Assembly: GCF_007679965.1 (NCBI RefSeq)
Contig: NZ_VEHL01000003.1
Coordinates: 62,001-126,000, forward strand
Origin: Bordetella genomosp. 13
Lineage (GTDB): Bacteria > Pseudomonadota > Gammaproteobacteria > Burkholderiales > Burkholderiaceae_B
Length of the DNA stretch: 64,000 nucleotides
Reading direction: 5' to 3'
Shown here piece after piece: positions 27,813 to 36,722 of the stretch (positions within the stretch are counted from its first letter, which is position 1; every line of letters starts with the position of its first letter). The notes under the pieces were generated by a model. The model did no database searches, was not told the DNA's origin, and worked only from the letters and a program-made list of their open reading frames with translations. Made by a program: the position numbers and the translations under genes.

Positions 27813-28457
27813 TTATTTCGCGTGCGCCGCCTGGGGCTGCGACACGCCATGCACCAGCAGGGCCAATTGCAGCCTGTCGGTCACGCCGAGCTTTTCGAAT
27901 ACCGCGGAAAGATGGGCCTTGACGGTGCGTTCCGTGATGCCCAGTGCGACGGCGATCTCGGCGTTGGCCTGGCCGTAGGCGGCGCGGTGCGCGACCGAGG
28001 CCTCGCGCTCGGTCAGGAGCCCCTGCGTCCAGCTGCTGGAAGGCTGGCCGCGCTCGCTGACCAGCTGCAACAGGCGGCGCACCAGCGAGCGGCCCATCCA
28101 GGTCTCGCCCGCGGCCACGAATTCCAGCACCTGTCCCAGGGCCCGTGCGGGCTTGTAGCCATGGCAATAGCCCATGGCGCCGGCCCCCAGAACCAGGGTG
28201 CCCTGGTCGTCGTTGGGATTGGCGCTGGCCACCACCAGCTGCAGGCCCGCCAGCAACGCCGGCCATGACGACGCCTTCCACGGGGGCAGGCGGGGCAGGT
28301 CGGCGTCCAGTACGACCAGGGTGCGGCGCTGCTCGCGCCACCGTTCCAGGTCGGACAGGCTGGTACCTCGGGCCGGCAGCCAGCGCGCGGGGTCGAGCCC
28401 GCGCCAATGCTGCCAGAGCAGGTCGTCGTGCGTGATCAACAGGACGGGGGTAGGCAT
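27813..28457 (-). CDS. LuxR-family response regulator beside the adhesin
   Basis: A 214-residue transcription regulator. Residues 1-125 look like a receiver domain: an acidic pair (ITHDD, D11/D12), a candidate phospho-acceptor in VVLDADLP (D51), and a Lys in GYKP at the usual lysine position. Conservation is weak, so it may be a degenerate receiver. Residues about 145-210 are a LuxR/NarL helix-turn-helix with LTERE and VKAHLSAVFEKLGVTDR. I chose ATG at 28455-28457 over the longer frame because GAAGGAGACGCC stands directly before it. It lies 22 bp downstream of the HlyD-like gene and 91 bp upstream of the adhesin, all on the same strand, so it probably controls adhesin expression. Its partner kinase is not in view. 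Confidence 0.85.
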   Translation of the reverse strand: MPTPVLLITHDDLLWQHWRGLDPARWLPARGTSLSDLERWREQRRTLVVLDADLPRLPPWKASSWPALLAGLQLVVASANPNDDQGTLVLGAGAMGYCHGYKPARALGQVLEFVAAGETWMGRSLVRRLLQLVSERGQPSSSWTQGLLTEREASVAHRAAYGQANAEIAVALGITERTVKAHLSAVFEKLGVTDRLQLALLVHGVSQPQAAHAK

Positions 28458-28479
28458 GGCGTCTCCTTCGTTCCTCCGG

Positions 28480-29961
28480 TCAGCGCTCAGTGAAGGCATT
28501 CTCGCGCGCCCGCAGGATCGGCTTGAGCAGATACTGCAGCACGGTGTGCTTGCCTGTAAGGACGTGCACTTCGGCGACCATGCCGGGGATGATCGGCAGT
28601 TGCTGATTCCCCACGGCACTCTTGTCGGTACGGACGCGCACGATGTAGAACGAGTTTCCTTTTTCGTCGGTGACGGTGTCGGCGCCGATCTGCTCGACCT
28701 TGCCCTTCAGGCCGCCATAGATCGAGAAATCGTAGGCCGTGAACTTCACGTCCGCCTCCTGCTGGGGATGCAGGAAGCCGATGTCGCGCGGCTGCACCTT
28801 GACCTCCAGCAGCAAGGTGTCGTCCTTGGGCACGATCTCGATGATGTCCTTGCCCGGCTGGACCACGCCGCCGACGGTGTTGTTGAACAGGGTCTTGACC
28901 GTGCCGTTGACCGGCGCGCGCACCTCGGCCAGCTTCACCCGGTCGGCCAGTGCGGCCTGGCCTTCGCGCAGCGTGGCCAGCTTGGTATTGGTGTCCGACA
29001 GCTCGCTGCGGGCGGTATTGCGGATGGTCAGCTCGGCTTCCTGCACCTTGTTCTGCGCCTCGGAAATCGACGACTGGATGCGGCCGATCTGCGCCTCGGC
29101 GCCTTTCTGGTCGCCGCAGAAGCGCGCCACGTCGCGCTGCAGGCGCAGCAGTTCCACTTCCGACACCGCGCCGCTGGACAGCAGCGGCCGGGTCACCGCC
29201 AGTTCGCGCGAGGTGAGGGCGCAACTGGACGCGGCCTGGTCGCGCTTGGCGATGGTCTCGCGCAGCTCGTCCTGGCGCTGCTTCAACTGGTCGCGCGCCA
29301 CGTTGACGGTGGCGTTGATCTCGTTGGTGCGGGCCTGCCAGGCATTGCGCTCCTGTTCGCCGATCAGCGGGGCTTCCTTGGCCACGCGCTCGGGAACCAC
29401 GAAGGGTTCGCCCGTGGCCAGCGCCTGCAGGCGCGCCGACTTGGCCAGCAGCGACAGGTACTCGGCATTGTTCTCGCCCAGCGAGGAGGAGAAGCGGGTG
29501 GGGTCGAGCTTGAGCAGCACTTGGCCCGCCTGGACCTCCTGGCCCGGCCGCACCAGGATCTCCTGCACGATGCCGCCGTCCAGGCTCTGGATGATCTGCA
29601 CCTGCCGTGACGGTACGACCTTGCCTTCGCCGCGCACCACCTCGTCGATGTAGCCGAACGCGGCCCAGACCAGCAGCAGGATGACCGTGACCAGGCTGAC
29701 CCAGAGAAGGATGCGCGAGCCGCGCGCCTGGGATTGGTGGATCACCCATTCGGCATTGCCGACATAGTCGGAGCGGTGTTCGGGCGTGCCTTTCTCGGCG
29801 CCGTCCAGGATGCGGTCGAAAATGCGCACGATGCCGTCGCGCGGGATCTGCCACAGCCTGGCCAGTGCCGAGGTCTTCTTTTCCGGCGCGGGCAGGCCGG
29901 GCCGTGGGGGATTGGGCTGTCCGGAGGGCGGCTTCTGGCCGGGTACGGTCTGCATCTCCAT
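28480..29961 (-). CDS. HlyD/LapC-type membrane fusion protein of type I secretion
   Basis: A 493-residue periplasmic adaptor linking the ABC exporter to the TolC-like channel. It has a Pro-rich cytoplasmic N-terminus (1-80), one transmembrane helix at about 83-105 (ILLWVSLVTVILLLVW), a lipoyl-like segment at about 118-150 (VQIIQSLDGGIVQEILVRPGQ), a long coiled coil at about 170-330 and a beta-barrel domain with the HlyD signature near VRVRTDKSAVGNQQLPIIPGM. Length and order fit the LapC/HlyD family. The start at 29961 has a GAGGA motif seven bases upstream and lies 8 bp after the ABC gene stop, so the two are probably co-translated. Because the giant adhesin is encoded just downstream, that is the likely cargo. 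Confidence 0.93.
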   Translation of the reverse strand: MEMQTVPGQKPPSGQPNPPRPGLPAPEKKTSALARLWQIPRDGIVRIFDRILDGAEKGTPEHRSDYVGNAEWVIHQSQARGSRILLWVSLVTVILLLVWAAFGYIDEVVRGEGKVVPSRQVQIIQSLDGGIVQEILVRPGQEVQAGQVLLKLDPTRFSSSLGENNAEYLSLLAKSARLQALATGEPFVVPERVAKEAPLIGEQERNAWQARTNEINATVNVARDQLKQRQDELRETIAKRDQAASSCALTSRELAVTRPLLSSGAVSEVELLRLQRDVARFCGDQKGAEAQIGRIQSSISEAQNKVQEAELTIRNTARSELSDTNTKLATLREGQAALADRVKLAEVRAPVNGTVKTLFNNTVGGVVQPGKDIIEIVPKDDTLLLEVKVQPRDIGFLHPQQEADVKFTAYDFSIYGGLKGKVEQIGADTVTDEKGNSFYIVRVRTDKSAVGNQQLPIIPGMVAEVHVLTGKHTVLQYLLKPILRARENAFTER

Positions 29962-29969
29962 GTTTTTCC

Positions 29970-32201
29970 TCAGCTTCCCCGTCCGACGCGCCCCTGGCGC
30001 AGGGCCTCGACCACGTTGTCCTTGGCGCCGTCGGCCACGATGCGGCCGTTGTCGATCACGATCAGCCGGTCGACCAGGTCCAGCAGCGCGGTGCGGTGCG
30101 TGACCAGGATGATCGTCTTCTTGGCGCTGGCCTCGCCCAGCCGGCGGCGCAATTGCGCCTCGCTCTGGTTGTCCATGTTGCTGCTGGGCTCGTCCAGCAG
30201 CAGGATCGGTGGGTCGTTGATCAGCGCGCGCGCCACCGCCACGGACTGGCGCTGGCCGCCCGACAGTGATTCGCCGCGCTCGCCGATCACCATGTCGAAG
30301 CCCTTGGGATGCAGGTTGGCGAACTCGCTGACGCCGGCCATGTCGGCCGCGGCCAGGATGCTGGCGTCATCGGCGTAGGGCGCGCCCATCGACAGGTTGT
30401 GCTTGAGGCTGCCGTAGAACAGCAGGGGATCCTGCGGCACGTAACCGATGGCCCGCCGCAGGTCGGAGGGATCGATCTGGCGAACGTCCACGCCGTCGAT
30501 CAGCACCGCGCCTTCGGTGGGCTGGTACAGCGACAGGATGAGCTTCTCCAGCGTGGTCTTGCCCGAGCCGATGCGGCCGATGATGCCGACCTTCTCGCCG
30601 GGCTTCAGCTTGAACGACACCTTCTTCAGCACCGGCTGGTCGGTGCCGGGATAGGAGAAGGTCACGTCGCGGAACTCGACCCCGCCGTGGAAGACGGGGC
30701 GATGCAGGAACTCGGCCTCGGCGGGGCGCTCGATCGGCAGGGACATGTACTTGTCGATCGAGCCCAGCGACGTGCGTGCGTTCTGGTACTGCATCAGCAG
30801 GCCGGCGATCTGGCCCAGCGGCGCCAGGCAGCGGCCTGCGATCATCGAGGCGGCGATGATGCCGCCCATGGACACGGCCGAGGCGCGCGCCTCGTACACG
30901 CCGATGATGACCACGGCGATGGACACGAACTGCTGCGCCACGCTGACGAAGCCCACGGTGCTGGACGATATCAGCTTGAGCTTCCCGCCCGTCTGCGCGA
31001 TGAACTCGGTCGAGCGCTCCCAGTTGCGCTGGATGGCGCCCTGGGCGTTCAGCGTCTTCACCGCCTCCATGCCGGTCAGCGCTTCCACCAGGGTGGCGTT
31101 GCGCTGCGCGGTGGCCTGGAAGGTCGACATGGTCAGCGATTCCATGCGCGCCTGCGCGGCCAGCGACACCAGTACGATGATGATGATGGCGGTGATGGGC
31201 GGGATCAGCATCAGCGGCGAGATCCAGGCCAGCGCGGCCAGGAACAGGATGATGAAGGGCAGGTCGACCAGTGTGGTGATGCTGGCCGAGGCGATGAAAT
31301 CGCGGATCGACTCGAACGAGCGCAGGTTGGCGGCGAACGAGCCCACCGACACCGGCCGGCCCTCCATGCGCAGGTCGAGCACGCGCTCCATGATCTGCGC
31401 CGACAGGCGCACGTCCACGCGCTTGCTGGCGCTGTCGACCACGTGCGCGCGCGCAGTGGTCAGGATCAGGTTGAAGATCAGCACCAGGCTGATGCCGATG
31501 GCCAGCACCCACAGCGTCTCGACCGCATTGTTCGGCACCACGCGGTCGTACACGTTCATGGTGAACATGGGCATGGCCAGCGCGAACACGTTGATCAGCA
31601 GCGCGGCGATCAGTGCGTCGCGGTACAGGCGGCGGTTCTCCATGACCGCGGCCCAGAACCAGTGCCGTTCGCGCACCTTGGCGGTCTCGGGCGCGCGTTC
31701 GTCGAAGCGGAACTGCGGCCGCACGAAGCACACCAGGCCGGTATAGCGCTGCGCCAGCGTGGCGCCGTCCAGCTCCATGGAACTGCCGCCCAGTTCGGGA
31801 TGGCTGACCAGGTAGGTGTCGCCCTCGCGCTTGAGCAGCAGACAGGCCTTCTCGCCCTTGAGCAGCAGGATGGCCGGCAGCAGTTCCGGCGAAATGCTTT
31901 CCAGCGAGCGTCGCACGACGCGCGCCGCCAGTTGCGCCCGGGCGGCCGCGCGCGGCAGCAGGGCGGGAGTCAGGTGATGTTCCTCCAGCGGCAGGCCGGC
32001 CGTCAGGGCCTGGGCCGTGGTCGTCACGCCGTGGATGCGCGTCAGCTCGACCAGGCAGTCCAGCAAGGGGTCATCGTGCGTCGCCCGCGCGTCGCCGCGC
32101 CACTCGCGTTGCGGAATCGGCGGCGGGACCGGCGTGTTGGTGCTGTCGGTCTCGGCGGGCGTGTTCTCGGAACTGTCAGAGTACTTGTCCATCGTCGTCA
32201 T
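29970..32201 (-). CDS. LapB-type ABC exporter with C39-like N-terminal domain
   Basis: A 743-residue inner-membrane permease-ATPase of type I secretion. Residues about 40-165 resemble the C39 peptidase-like domain of RTX exporters, but the Gln...Asp-Cys-Gly catalytic pattern is not present, as expected for transporters that do not remove a leader. The transmembrane domain is at about 190-430 and includes MPMFTMNVYDRVVPN, typical of the LapB/RtxB group. The ATPase domain has Walker A GRIGSGKTT (about 545), signature LSGGQRQ (about 645) and Walker B ILLLDEPS (about 665). The start codon overlaps the end of the preceding 70-residue gene by 26 bp; an internal Met nine bases later is possible. It acts with the HlyD-like and TolC-like neighbours to export the adhesin. 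Confidence 0.94.
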   Translation of the reverse strand: MTTMDKYSDSSENTPAETDSTNTPVPPPIPQREWRGDARATHDDPLLDCLVELTRIHGVTTTAQALTAGLPLEEHHLTPALLPRAAARAQLAARVVRRSLESISPELLPAILLLKGEKACLLLKREGDTYLVSHPELGGSSMELDGATLAQRYTGLVCFVRPQFRFDERAPETAKVRERHWFWAAVMENRRLYRDALIAALLINVFALAMPMFTMNVYDRVVPNNAVETLWVLAIGISLVLIFNLILTTARAHVVDSASKRVDVRLSAQIMERVLDLRMEGRPVSVGSFAANLRSFESIRDFIASASITTLVDLPFIILFLAALAWISPLMLIPPITAIIIIVLVSLAAQARMESLTMSTFQATAQRNATLVEALTGMEAVKTLNAQGAIQRNWERSTEFIAQTGGKLKLISSSTVGFVSVAQQFVSIAVVIIGVYEARASAVSMGGIIAASMIAGRCLAPLGQIAGLLMQYQNARTSLGSIDKYMSLPIERPAEAEFLHRPVFHGGVEFRDVTFSYPGTDQPVLKKVSFKLKPGEKVGIIGRIGSGKTTLEKLILSLYQPTEGAVLIDGVDVRQIDPSDLRRAIGYVPQDPLLFYGSLKHNLSMGAPYADDASILAAADMAGVSEFANLHPKGFDMVIGERGESLSGGQRQSVAVARALINDPPILLLDEPSSNMDNQSEAQLRRRLGEASAKKTIILVTHRTALLDLVDRLIVIDNGRIVADGAKDNVVEALRQGRVGRGS

Positions 32202-32388
32202 CCAGCAGGTCGAGGTGCTCGGTCAGGCGCTTGCGCTGCTGCTTGCGTTGCGTCAGCTTCACCTGCGCGCTCGGCGGAAGATCGGTCAGGCGCAATGTGC
32301 CGTTGGCGATCAGCGAATCGATGAGGTCTTCCAGCACACGGACGAAGTCCGCATCCAGCTGGGAAAAGCCTTCTTCCTTGTTTGCCAT
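32176..32388 (-). CDS. Small conserved-looking protein of the adhesin secretion operon, function unknown
   Basis: A 70-residue protein I do not recognise. It starts at ATG 32386-32388 behind AGGAACGCTC, a good ribosome-binding site, and ends 26 bases inside the ABC exporter gene, which suggests translational coupling. The sequence is mostly helical-looking and charged: an acidic front with DADFVRVLEDLIDSLIANG, a basic QRKQQRKR stretch, and an acidic tail LLDDDDG. There is no signal peptide or membrane segment, so it should be cytoplasmic. Position between the TolC-like and ABC genes suggests a role in export assembly or in holding the cargo, but this is only context. Confidence 0.72.
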   Translation of the reverse strand: MANKEEGFSQLDADFVRVLEDLIDSLIANGTLRLTDLPPSAQVKLTQRKQQRKRLTEHLDLLDDDDGQVL

Positions 32389-32410
32389 GAGCGTTCCTAG
32401 GCGTGCGTTC

Positions 32411-34921
32411 TTACGGTCGCTGCAGGGTGGGATCCAGCCCGGTCCGGGGGGACTGCGACTCCATCGGGACCAGCGTCGGTGGCAACGGGCCTTCGTTGTA
32501 CTTGACCTTAACGGGCTGCAGGCGCGCCGACTCGGGCAACATCGAACTGCACATCTTGATGACCTCGTCCGAGACTTCCAGCTTGCCGTTCTCTTCGGGC
32601 ATTTCGTCGCGCGCGGGGCGCAGCGACAACGCCGGCAGCAGCGCATGCGACAGCGACAGCCAACGATACTGGGCGATCCGCAAGTCGTATTCCGCATTGA
32701 CCAGAGAACGGCGCGACTCGAACAACTCGTTCTCGGTGTTCAGCAGGTCCAGCAGGGTGCGCTGCCCGATCTGGAATTGCTGGCGATAGGCGTCGCGCAC
32801 CTTGGCGGTGGCCAGCTCGTGGTCTCGCAGGAACGGCAGCTGTGCCTGCACGCGCGTGACGTTGTTCCAGGCCACGGCCAGGTCCTGCTGCACGTTGCGG
32901 CAGGTGTAGTCGCGCACGTCGCGCGCCGCGTACTGCTGCGCCGTGGTCTGGCGCACCCGGGCCGAGTCCGCGCCGCCGCGGTACAGGTTGTAGCTCATCA
33001 CCAACTGCACGCTGGAACTGCGGATGTCCTTGTATTCCGGCGAGGGATCAGTCTGGTCCTGTCCGGTGCTGGCCACGAACTCGAACTTCGGCGAGAACGC
33101 GCCCTTGGACGAGGCCAGGCCGGCCTGGGCGGCCTGCAGGCTGGCCTGCTTGGAGAGGAAGCTGGGATTGCGGCGCAGCGAGTCCGCGAAGTCCGTCGGC
33201 CGGGCAGGCAACCTGGCGGAAATGTCGGGCACGGTCAGCAGATTCGCGGGCGGCGACATGCCGGTGATGCGCTGGAAGCGCTGCGTCACGTCAAGCAGGT
33301 TGGCGGTCTCCGTCATCAGGTTGCTCTGCGCCAGCGCCAGGCGGCCGCCGGCCTGCTCCTGGTCGACGCGGCGGCCCACGCCGGATTCCGTGCGTTCGTC
33401 GATCTGCTTGAGCGTGCTCTCGTGCAGCGCATAGTTCTGGCGAGCCAGCGACTCCATGTCGCGGTAGCGCTGCAGGTCGATATAAGCCTGCACGGCGTCC
33501 ATTGCGGTGGTATCGCTTACGGCCAGCAGGTCGTAGAAGCGCGCCAGCTTGTCGAAGCCCGCCTGCTTCACGTCGTTGGGCGTGCGAAAGCCGTCGAAAA
33601 TGAGCTGGCGCAGCTCGAGGTTGTAGCCGGGACGGCTCCAGCTCTCGCTGCCCGAGCCGGGCACGTTGGAGCGGTATTCGCGGCCGTAATAGCCTTGCGC
33701 ATTGACCTGCGGCAGGTAACCGCCGCGGCTCACGGCCTGGCCCTCGAGCGCCGAGCGGAAGTCGTGATAGCGCGCCTGGATCTCGGGATTGGTCAACAGC
33801 GTGTTCTCGACCACCTGGTTCAGGGTGATCGAACTGCCGCCCGCCGCGGTGACCGCGGCCGCGTAAGCCGGCGACGGTGTCTCGGGCATGGCCGGCATGG
33901 GCGCGCTGCCGGCACCGCCTGGGGGCATTGCCGCGCCGTCGCGCTGGGCCGGCGAGGGCGTGGCGGGCGCCGCGTCGCCGCGGGGGCCGGCGGCGGAGGG
34001 CGCCCTACGCGGGGCGTTCGCCGGCGTGGACACGTCGCTGGCCGGCGTGGCGGCGGGCGGTTGCGCCTGGGAGACACGGACGGGCGCCCGTGCGGCGGCG
34101 GTCTTGGACCGTGGCGCAGGCACCGCCTGCGCTGCCGCGGTAGCGGTGCGAGCCGGTGGCGGCGCGCTGTCGGACGTCACGCCGTCGGGCGCCGCGCTGT
34201 CGGGCGCCAGGGCAACGGCCGCCGGGCCCAGCGACACCATCTGGACCGGCAGCGAGGCGCCACGGCGCTTCGGTTCCGCGGGCCTCGCAGGGGAAGCGGG
34301 TTGGGGCGTCAGCGTCACGGCGGGCATGAACAGCGATGCCACCCGGATCGGCTCGGCTGTAGTCCGGGGGGTGGCGCTGGCAATCTCGATGTCAGTCGGC
34401 GCGCCGACGGGCTTCCTGGCGGGCTTGGCCGCCGGCGCCACCTTGCGCGCGGGTGGGGCAGTGTCGGCTGCCGGCGCGGGGCGAGCCGTCGGCCTGTCGG
34501 CCCCCGGCTCGGTCGCCACCATGCGGACCGCCTGTGCGTTCTGTCCGGAACCCGGCGCCTCGCGCCGCGCTGGCGTCGGGAAGGCGTCCTTGCTGGCGGA
34601 TGGAGCCTGCCGTGGCGCGGTGTCGGCCGGGGCAGCCGCGGCAGGCGCCGAGGGCGGCGGCGGCGCGGAGAACGGGCTGGAAAGCAATGGCGTCTGGTAG
34701 GAAAAACCCGGCGCCGTTTGTCCTAATACCGAAGTACTAAATACCAGGCCGAAAGCCGCAACAATGGGAGTAACCGGAATGGTGTATCGGCCGGGCGAGG
34801 CCATTATTCGATTTCGGTATGACGATGACGCAGGCGGGACACGGCCGGAGCCGGCCATGCCCGTATCAGCCGCATTGGCCGTAGCGGCCGCCGATACTTC
34901 TTGTAAGAGGTCGCGCAACAT
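32411..34921 (-). CDS. TolC-like outer membrane channel with long Pro/Ala-rich N-terminal extension
   Basis: Outer-membrane partner of the type I exporter. The C-terminal ~460 residues, from SSITLNQVVENTLL onward, are a TolC fold with both repeat halves; VMSYNLYRGGADSARV and LDLLNTENELFESRR are typical of the TolC group in type I secretion. Ahead of it lies an unusual region of about 290 residues rich in Pro and Ala, likely disordered and periplasmic. The start is uncertain. ATG 34919-34921 has AGGAG ten bases upstream and gives 836 residues. ATG 34802-34804 gives 797 residues that begin directly with a signal peptide (PVTPIVAAFGLVFSTSVLGQTA), which is more natural for an exported protein. 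Codons before and after the second ATG are similar, so usage does not settle it. First gene of the adhesin operon. Confidence 0.9.
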   Translation of the reverse strand: MLRDLLQEVSAAATANAADTGMAGSGRVPPASSSYRNRIMASPGRYTIPVTPIVAAFGLVFSTSVLGQTAPGFSYQTPLLSSPFSAPPPPSAPAAAAPADTAPRQAPSASKDAFPTPARREAPGSGQNAQAVRMVATEPGADRPTARPAPAADTAPPARKVAPAAKPARKPVGAPTDIEIASATPRTTAEPIRVASLFMPAVTLTPQPASPARPAEPKRRGASLPVQMVSLGPAAVALAPDSAAPDGVTSDSAPPPARTATAAAQAVPAPRSKTAAARAPVRVSQAQPPAATPASDVSTPANAPRRAPSAAGPRGDAAPATPSPAQRDGAAMPPGGAGSAPMPAMPETPSPAYAAAVTAAGGSSITLNQVVENTLLTNPEIQARYHDFRSALEGQAVSRGGYLPQVNAQGYYGREYRSNVPGSGSESWSRPGYNLELRQLIFDGFRTPNDVKQAGFDKLARFYDLLAVSDTTAMDAVQAYIDLQRYRDMESLARQNYALHESTLKQIDERTESGVGRRVDQEQAGGRLALAQSNLMTETANLLDVTQRFQRITGMSPPANLLTVPDISARLPARPTDFADSLRRNPSFLSKQASLQAAQAGLASSKGAFSPKFEFVASTGQDQTDPSPEYKDIRSSSVQLVMSYNLYRGGADSARVRQTTAQQYAARDVRDYTCRNVQQDLAVAWNNVTRVQAQLPFLRDHELATAKVRDAYRQQFQIGQRTLLDLLNTENELFESRRSLVNAEYDLRIAQYRWLSLSHALLPALSLRPARDEMPEENGKLEVSDEVIKMCSSMLPESARLQPVKVKYNEGPLPPTLVPMESQSPRTGLDPTLQRP

Positions 34922-35307
34922 CGTCAAACATCTCCTAAGTCGTGCGATCTAGGAAGTTTGCCTGAGGTCTGCACGATTGTGTGCAGTATGTCGCAGATAT
35001 TTTCAAAGCGCGGTTTTGTTGTGATTCAGAAATAGCGATTCCTCACATTAAGTGACCCAAATCGAAAACCCAATGACGGGCCTCGTCATTTATCAGCAAA
35101 ACAAAGAGTATTTTCCATGCCCGGGCATTTCCGTATTTTTGCCCGCTACGCCGCAGGCGGGTACTGTCTATACTAGTATTCGTGGTTGAGTTGTACTAGC
35201 TTTGGCCGGTGGGCATAATTCGCCCATGCCGCAGATGCCGGCGTCGCCGGTGTATCGAACACCGCCGCGCGGGCACGAGCCGGAATGTCCATTTGCAGAG
35301 CGCTTCC
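34922..35307. promoter_or_regulatory. Divergent intergenic region with three perfect palindromes
   Basis: This 386-bp stretch separates the adhesin operon (minus) from leuC (plus). It is richer in A+T than its surroundings. It holds an inverted repeat AATGACG-N5-CGTCATT at 35072-35090, a 12-bp perfect palindrome ATGCCCGGGCAT at 35117-35128, and a 10-bp perfect palindrome ATACTAGTAT at 35170-35179. A TCAC-N5-GTGA element lies at 35043-35055. They are candidate operators for either direction. I did not find a convincing promoter for the minus-strand operon. Confidence 0.5.
35191..35219 (+). promoter_or_regulatory. Sigma-70 type promoter for leuC
   Basis: TTGTAC at 35191-35196, a spacer of 17 bases, and CATAAT at 35214-35219 give a good -35/-10 pair. 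Transcription would begin about 80 bases upstream of the leuC ATG. The ATACTAGTAT palindrome ends 12 bp upstream of the -35 box. Confidence 0.65.
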
Positions 35308-36711
35308 ATGGCCCAATCCCTCTACGACAAACTCTGGGACGCCCACGTCGTCCACCAAGAGTCCGACGGTACCTGTCTGCTGTACATCGACCGCCACCTC
35401 CTGCACGAGGTGACCAGCCCGCAGGCGTTCGAAGGCCTGACGATGGCCGAGCGCAAGCCGTGGCGCATCAGCGCGAACCTGGCCGTGGCCGACCACAATG
35501 TGCCGACGATCAACCGCGCAGGCGGCATCGACGATCCCATTTCGAAGCTGCAGGTCGACACGCTGGACGCCAACTGCGACAAATTCGGCATCACCGAATT
35601 CCGCATGAACGACCTGCGCCAGGGCATCGTGCACGTCATCGGGCCCGAGCAGGGCGCCACGCTGCCCGGCATGACCGTGGTCTGCGGCGATTCGCACACC
35701 AGCACCCATGGCGCCATGGGCGCGCTGGCCTTCGGCATCGGCACGTCCGAGGTCGAGCACGTGCTGGCCACCCAGACGCTGCTGATGAAGAAGGCCAAGA
35801 GCATGCTGATCAAGGTCGACGGCGAGCTGCCGTTCGGCTGTACGGCCAAGGACGTCGTGCTGCACGTCATCGGCATCATCGGCACGGCCGGCGGCACCGG
35901 CCACGCCATCGAGTTCGCGGGCAGCACCATCCGCGGCCTGTCGGTCGAAGGCCGCATGACCGTGTGCAACATGGCCATCGAGGCCGGCGCGCGCTCGGGC
36001 ATGGTCGCCGTCGACGACAAGACCATCGAGTACTTCCGCGGCCGCCCCTTCTCGCCCTCGGGCGTGCTGTGGGATCACGCCGTCACCTACTGGCGCACCC
36101 TGCACAGCGACGAGGGCGCCAGGTTTGACCGCGTGGTCGAGGTCGACGCCCGCACCATCAAGCCGCAGGTCACCTGGGGCACCTCGCCCGAGATGGTGCT
36201 GCCGGTGGATGCCCGCGTGCCGGATCCCGACCGCGAAAAGGACGACGTGCGCCGCAACGGCATGGAACGCGCGCTGCAATACATGGGCCTGAAGCCCAAT
36301 ACCCCGCTGACCGACATCCGCGTGGACCGCGTGTTCATCGGCTCCTGCACCAACTCGCGCATCGAGGATCTGCGCGCCGCCGCCGCCGTGGCGCGCGGCA
36401 AGCACGTGGCCTCGAATGTGAAGCAGGCGATGGTGGTGCCCGGCTCGGGCCTGGTCAAGCAGCAGGCCGAGCGCGAAGGGCTGGACAAGATCTTCATCGA
36501 AGCCGGCTTCGAATGGCGCGAGCCGGGCTGCTCGATGTGCCTGGCCATGAACGCCGACCGCCTGGAGCCCGAAGAGCGCTGCGCCTCGACCTCGAACCGC
36601 AATTTCGAGGGCCGGCAGGGCCAGGGCGGCCGCACGCACCTGGTCAGCCCCGCCATGGCGGCCGCCGCCGCGGTGGCCGGCCATTTCGTCGACGTCCGTT
36701 CGTTCCGCTGA
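35308..36711 (+). CDS. leuC: 3-isopropylmalate dehydratase large subunit
   Basis: Isomerises 2-isopropylmalate to 3-isopropylmalate in leucine synthesis, as a heterodimer with LeuD. The 467-residue length matches the family. Visible motifs include [21 protein letters not shown] and the three cysteine ligands of the [4Fe-4S] cluster, in [12 protein letters not shown] and in CSMCLAMN. The start [15 protein letters not shown] is the canonical LeuC N-terminus; upstream in-frame residues are low-quality sequence. It is followed 11 bp later by leuD. leuA is not in the window. Confidence 0.97.
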   Translation: MAQSLYDKLWDAHVVHQESDGTCLLYIDRHLLHEVTSPQAFEGLTMAERKPWRISANLAVADHNVPTINRAGGIDDPISKLQVDTLDANCDKFGITEFRMNDLRQGIVHVIGPEQGATLPGMTVVCGDSHTSTHGAMGALAFGIGTSEVEHVLATQTLLMKKAKSMLIKVDGELPFGCTAKDVVLHVIGIIGTAGGTGHAIEFAGSTIRGLSVEGRMTVCNMAIEAGARSGMVAVDDKTIEYFRGRPFSPSGVLWDHAVTYWRTLHSDEGARFDRVVEVDARTIKPQVTWGTSPEMVLPVDARVPDPDREKDDVRRNGMERALQYMGLKPNTPLTDIRVDRVFIGSCTNSRIEDLRAAAAVARGKHVASNVKQAMVVPGSGLVKQQAEREGLDKIFIEAGFEWREPGCSMCLAMNADRLEPEERCASTSNRNFEGRQGQGGRTHLVSPAMAAAAAVAGHFVDVRSFR

Positions 36712-36722
36712 GGATTCCAGTC

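Noticed and set aside
16982..27922. Very long open frame on the plus strand opposite the adhesin (also 5246-11881, 13190-16936, 8-3151 and 3224-5206)
   Set aside because: It is codon-aligned antisense of the adhesin. High GC and the near absence of TTA, CTA and TCA codons in the real gene leave the mirror frame open. The translation has no protein-family character.
36513..36722. N-terminal extension of leuD into leuC
   Set aside because: The upstream in-frame residues are an alternate frame of leuC. LeuD homology and a ribosome-binding site begin at 36723.
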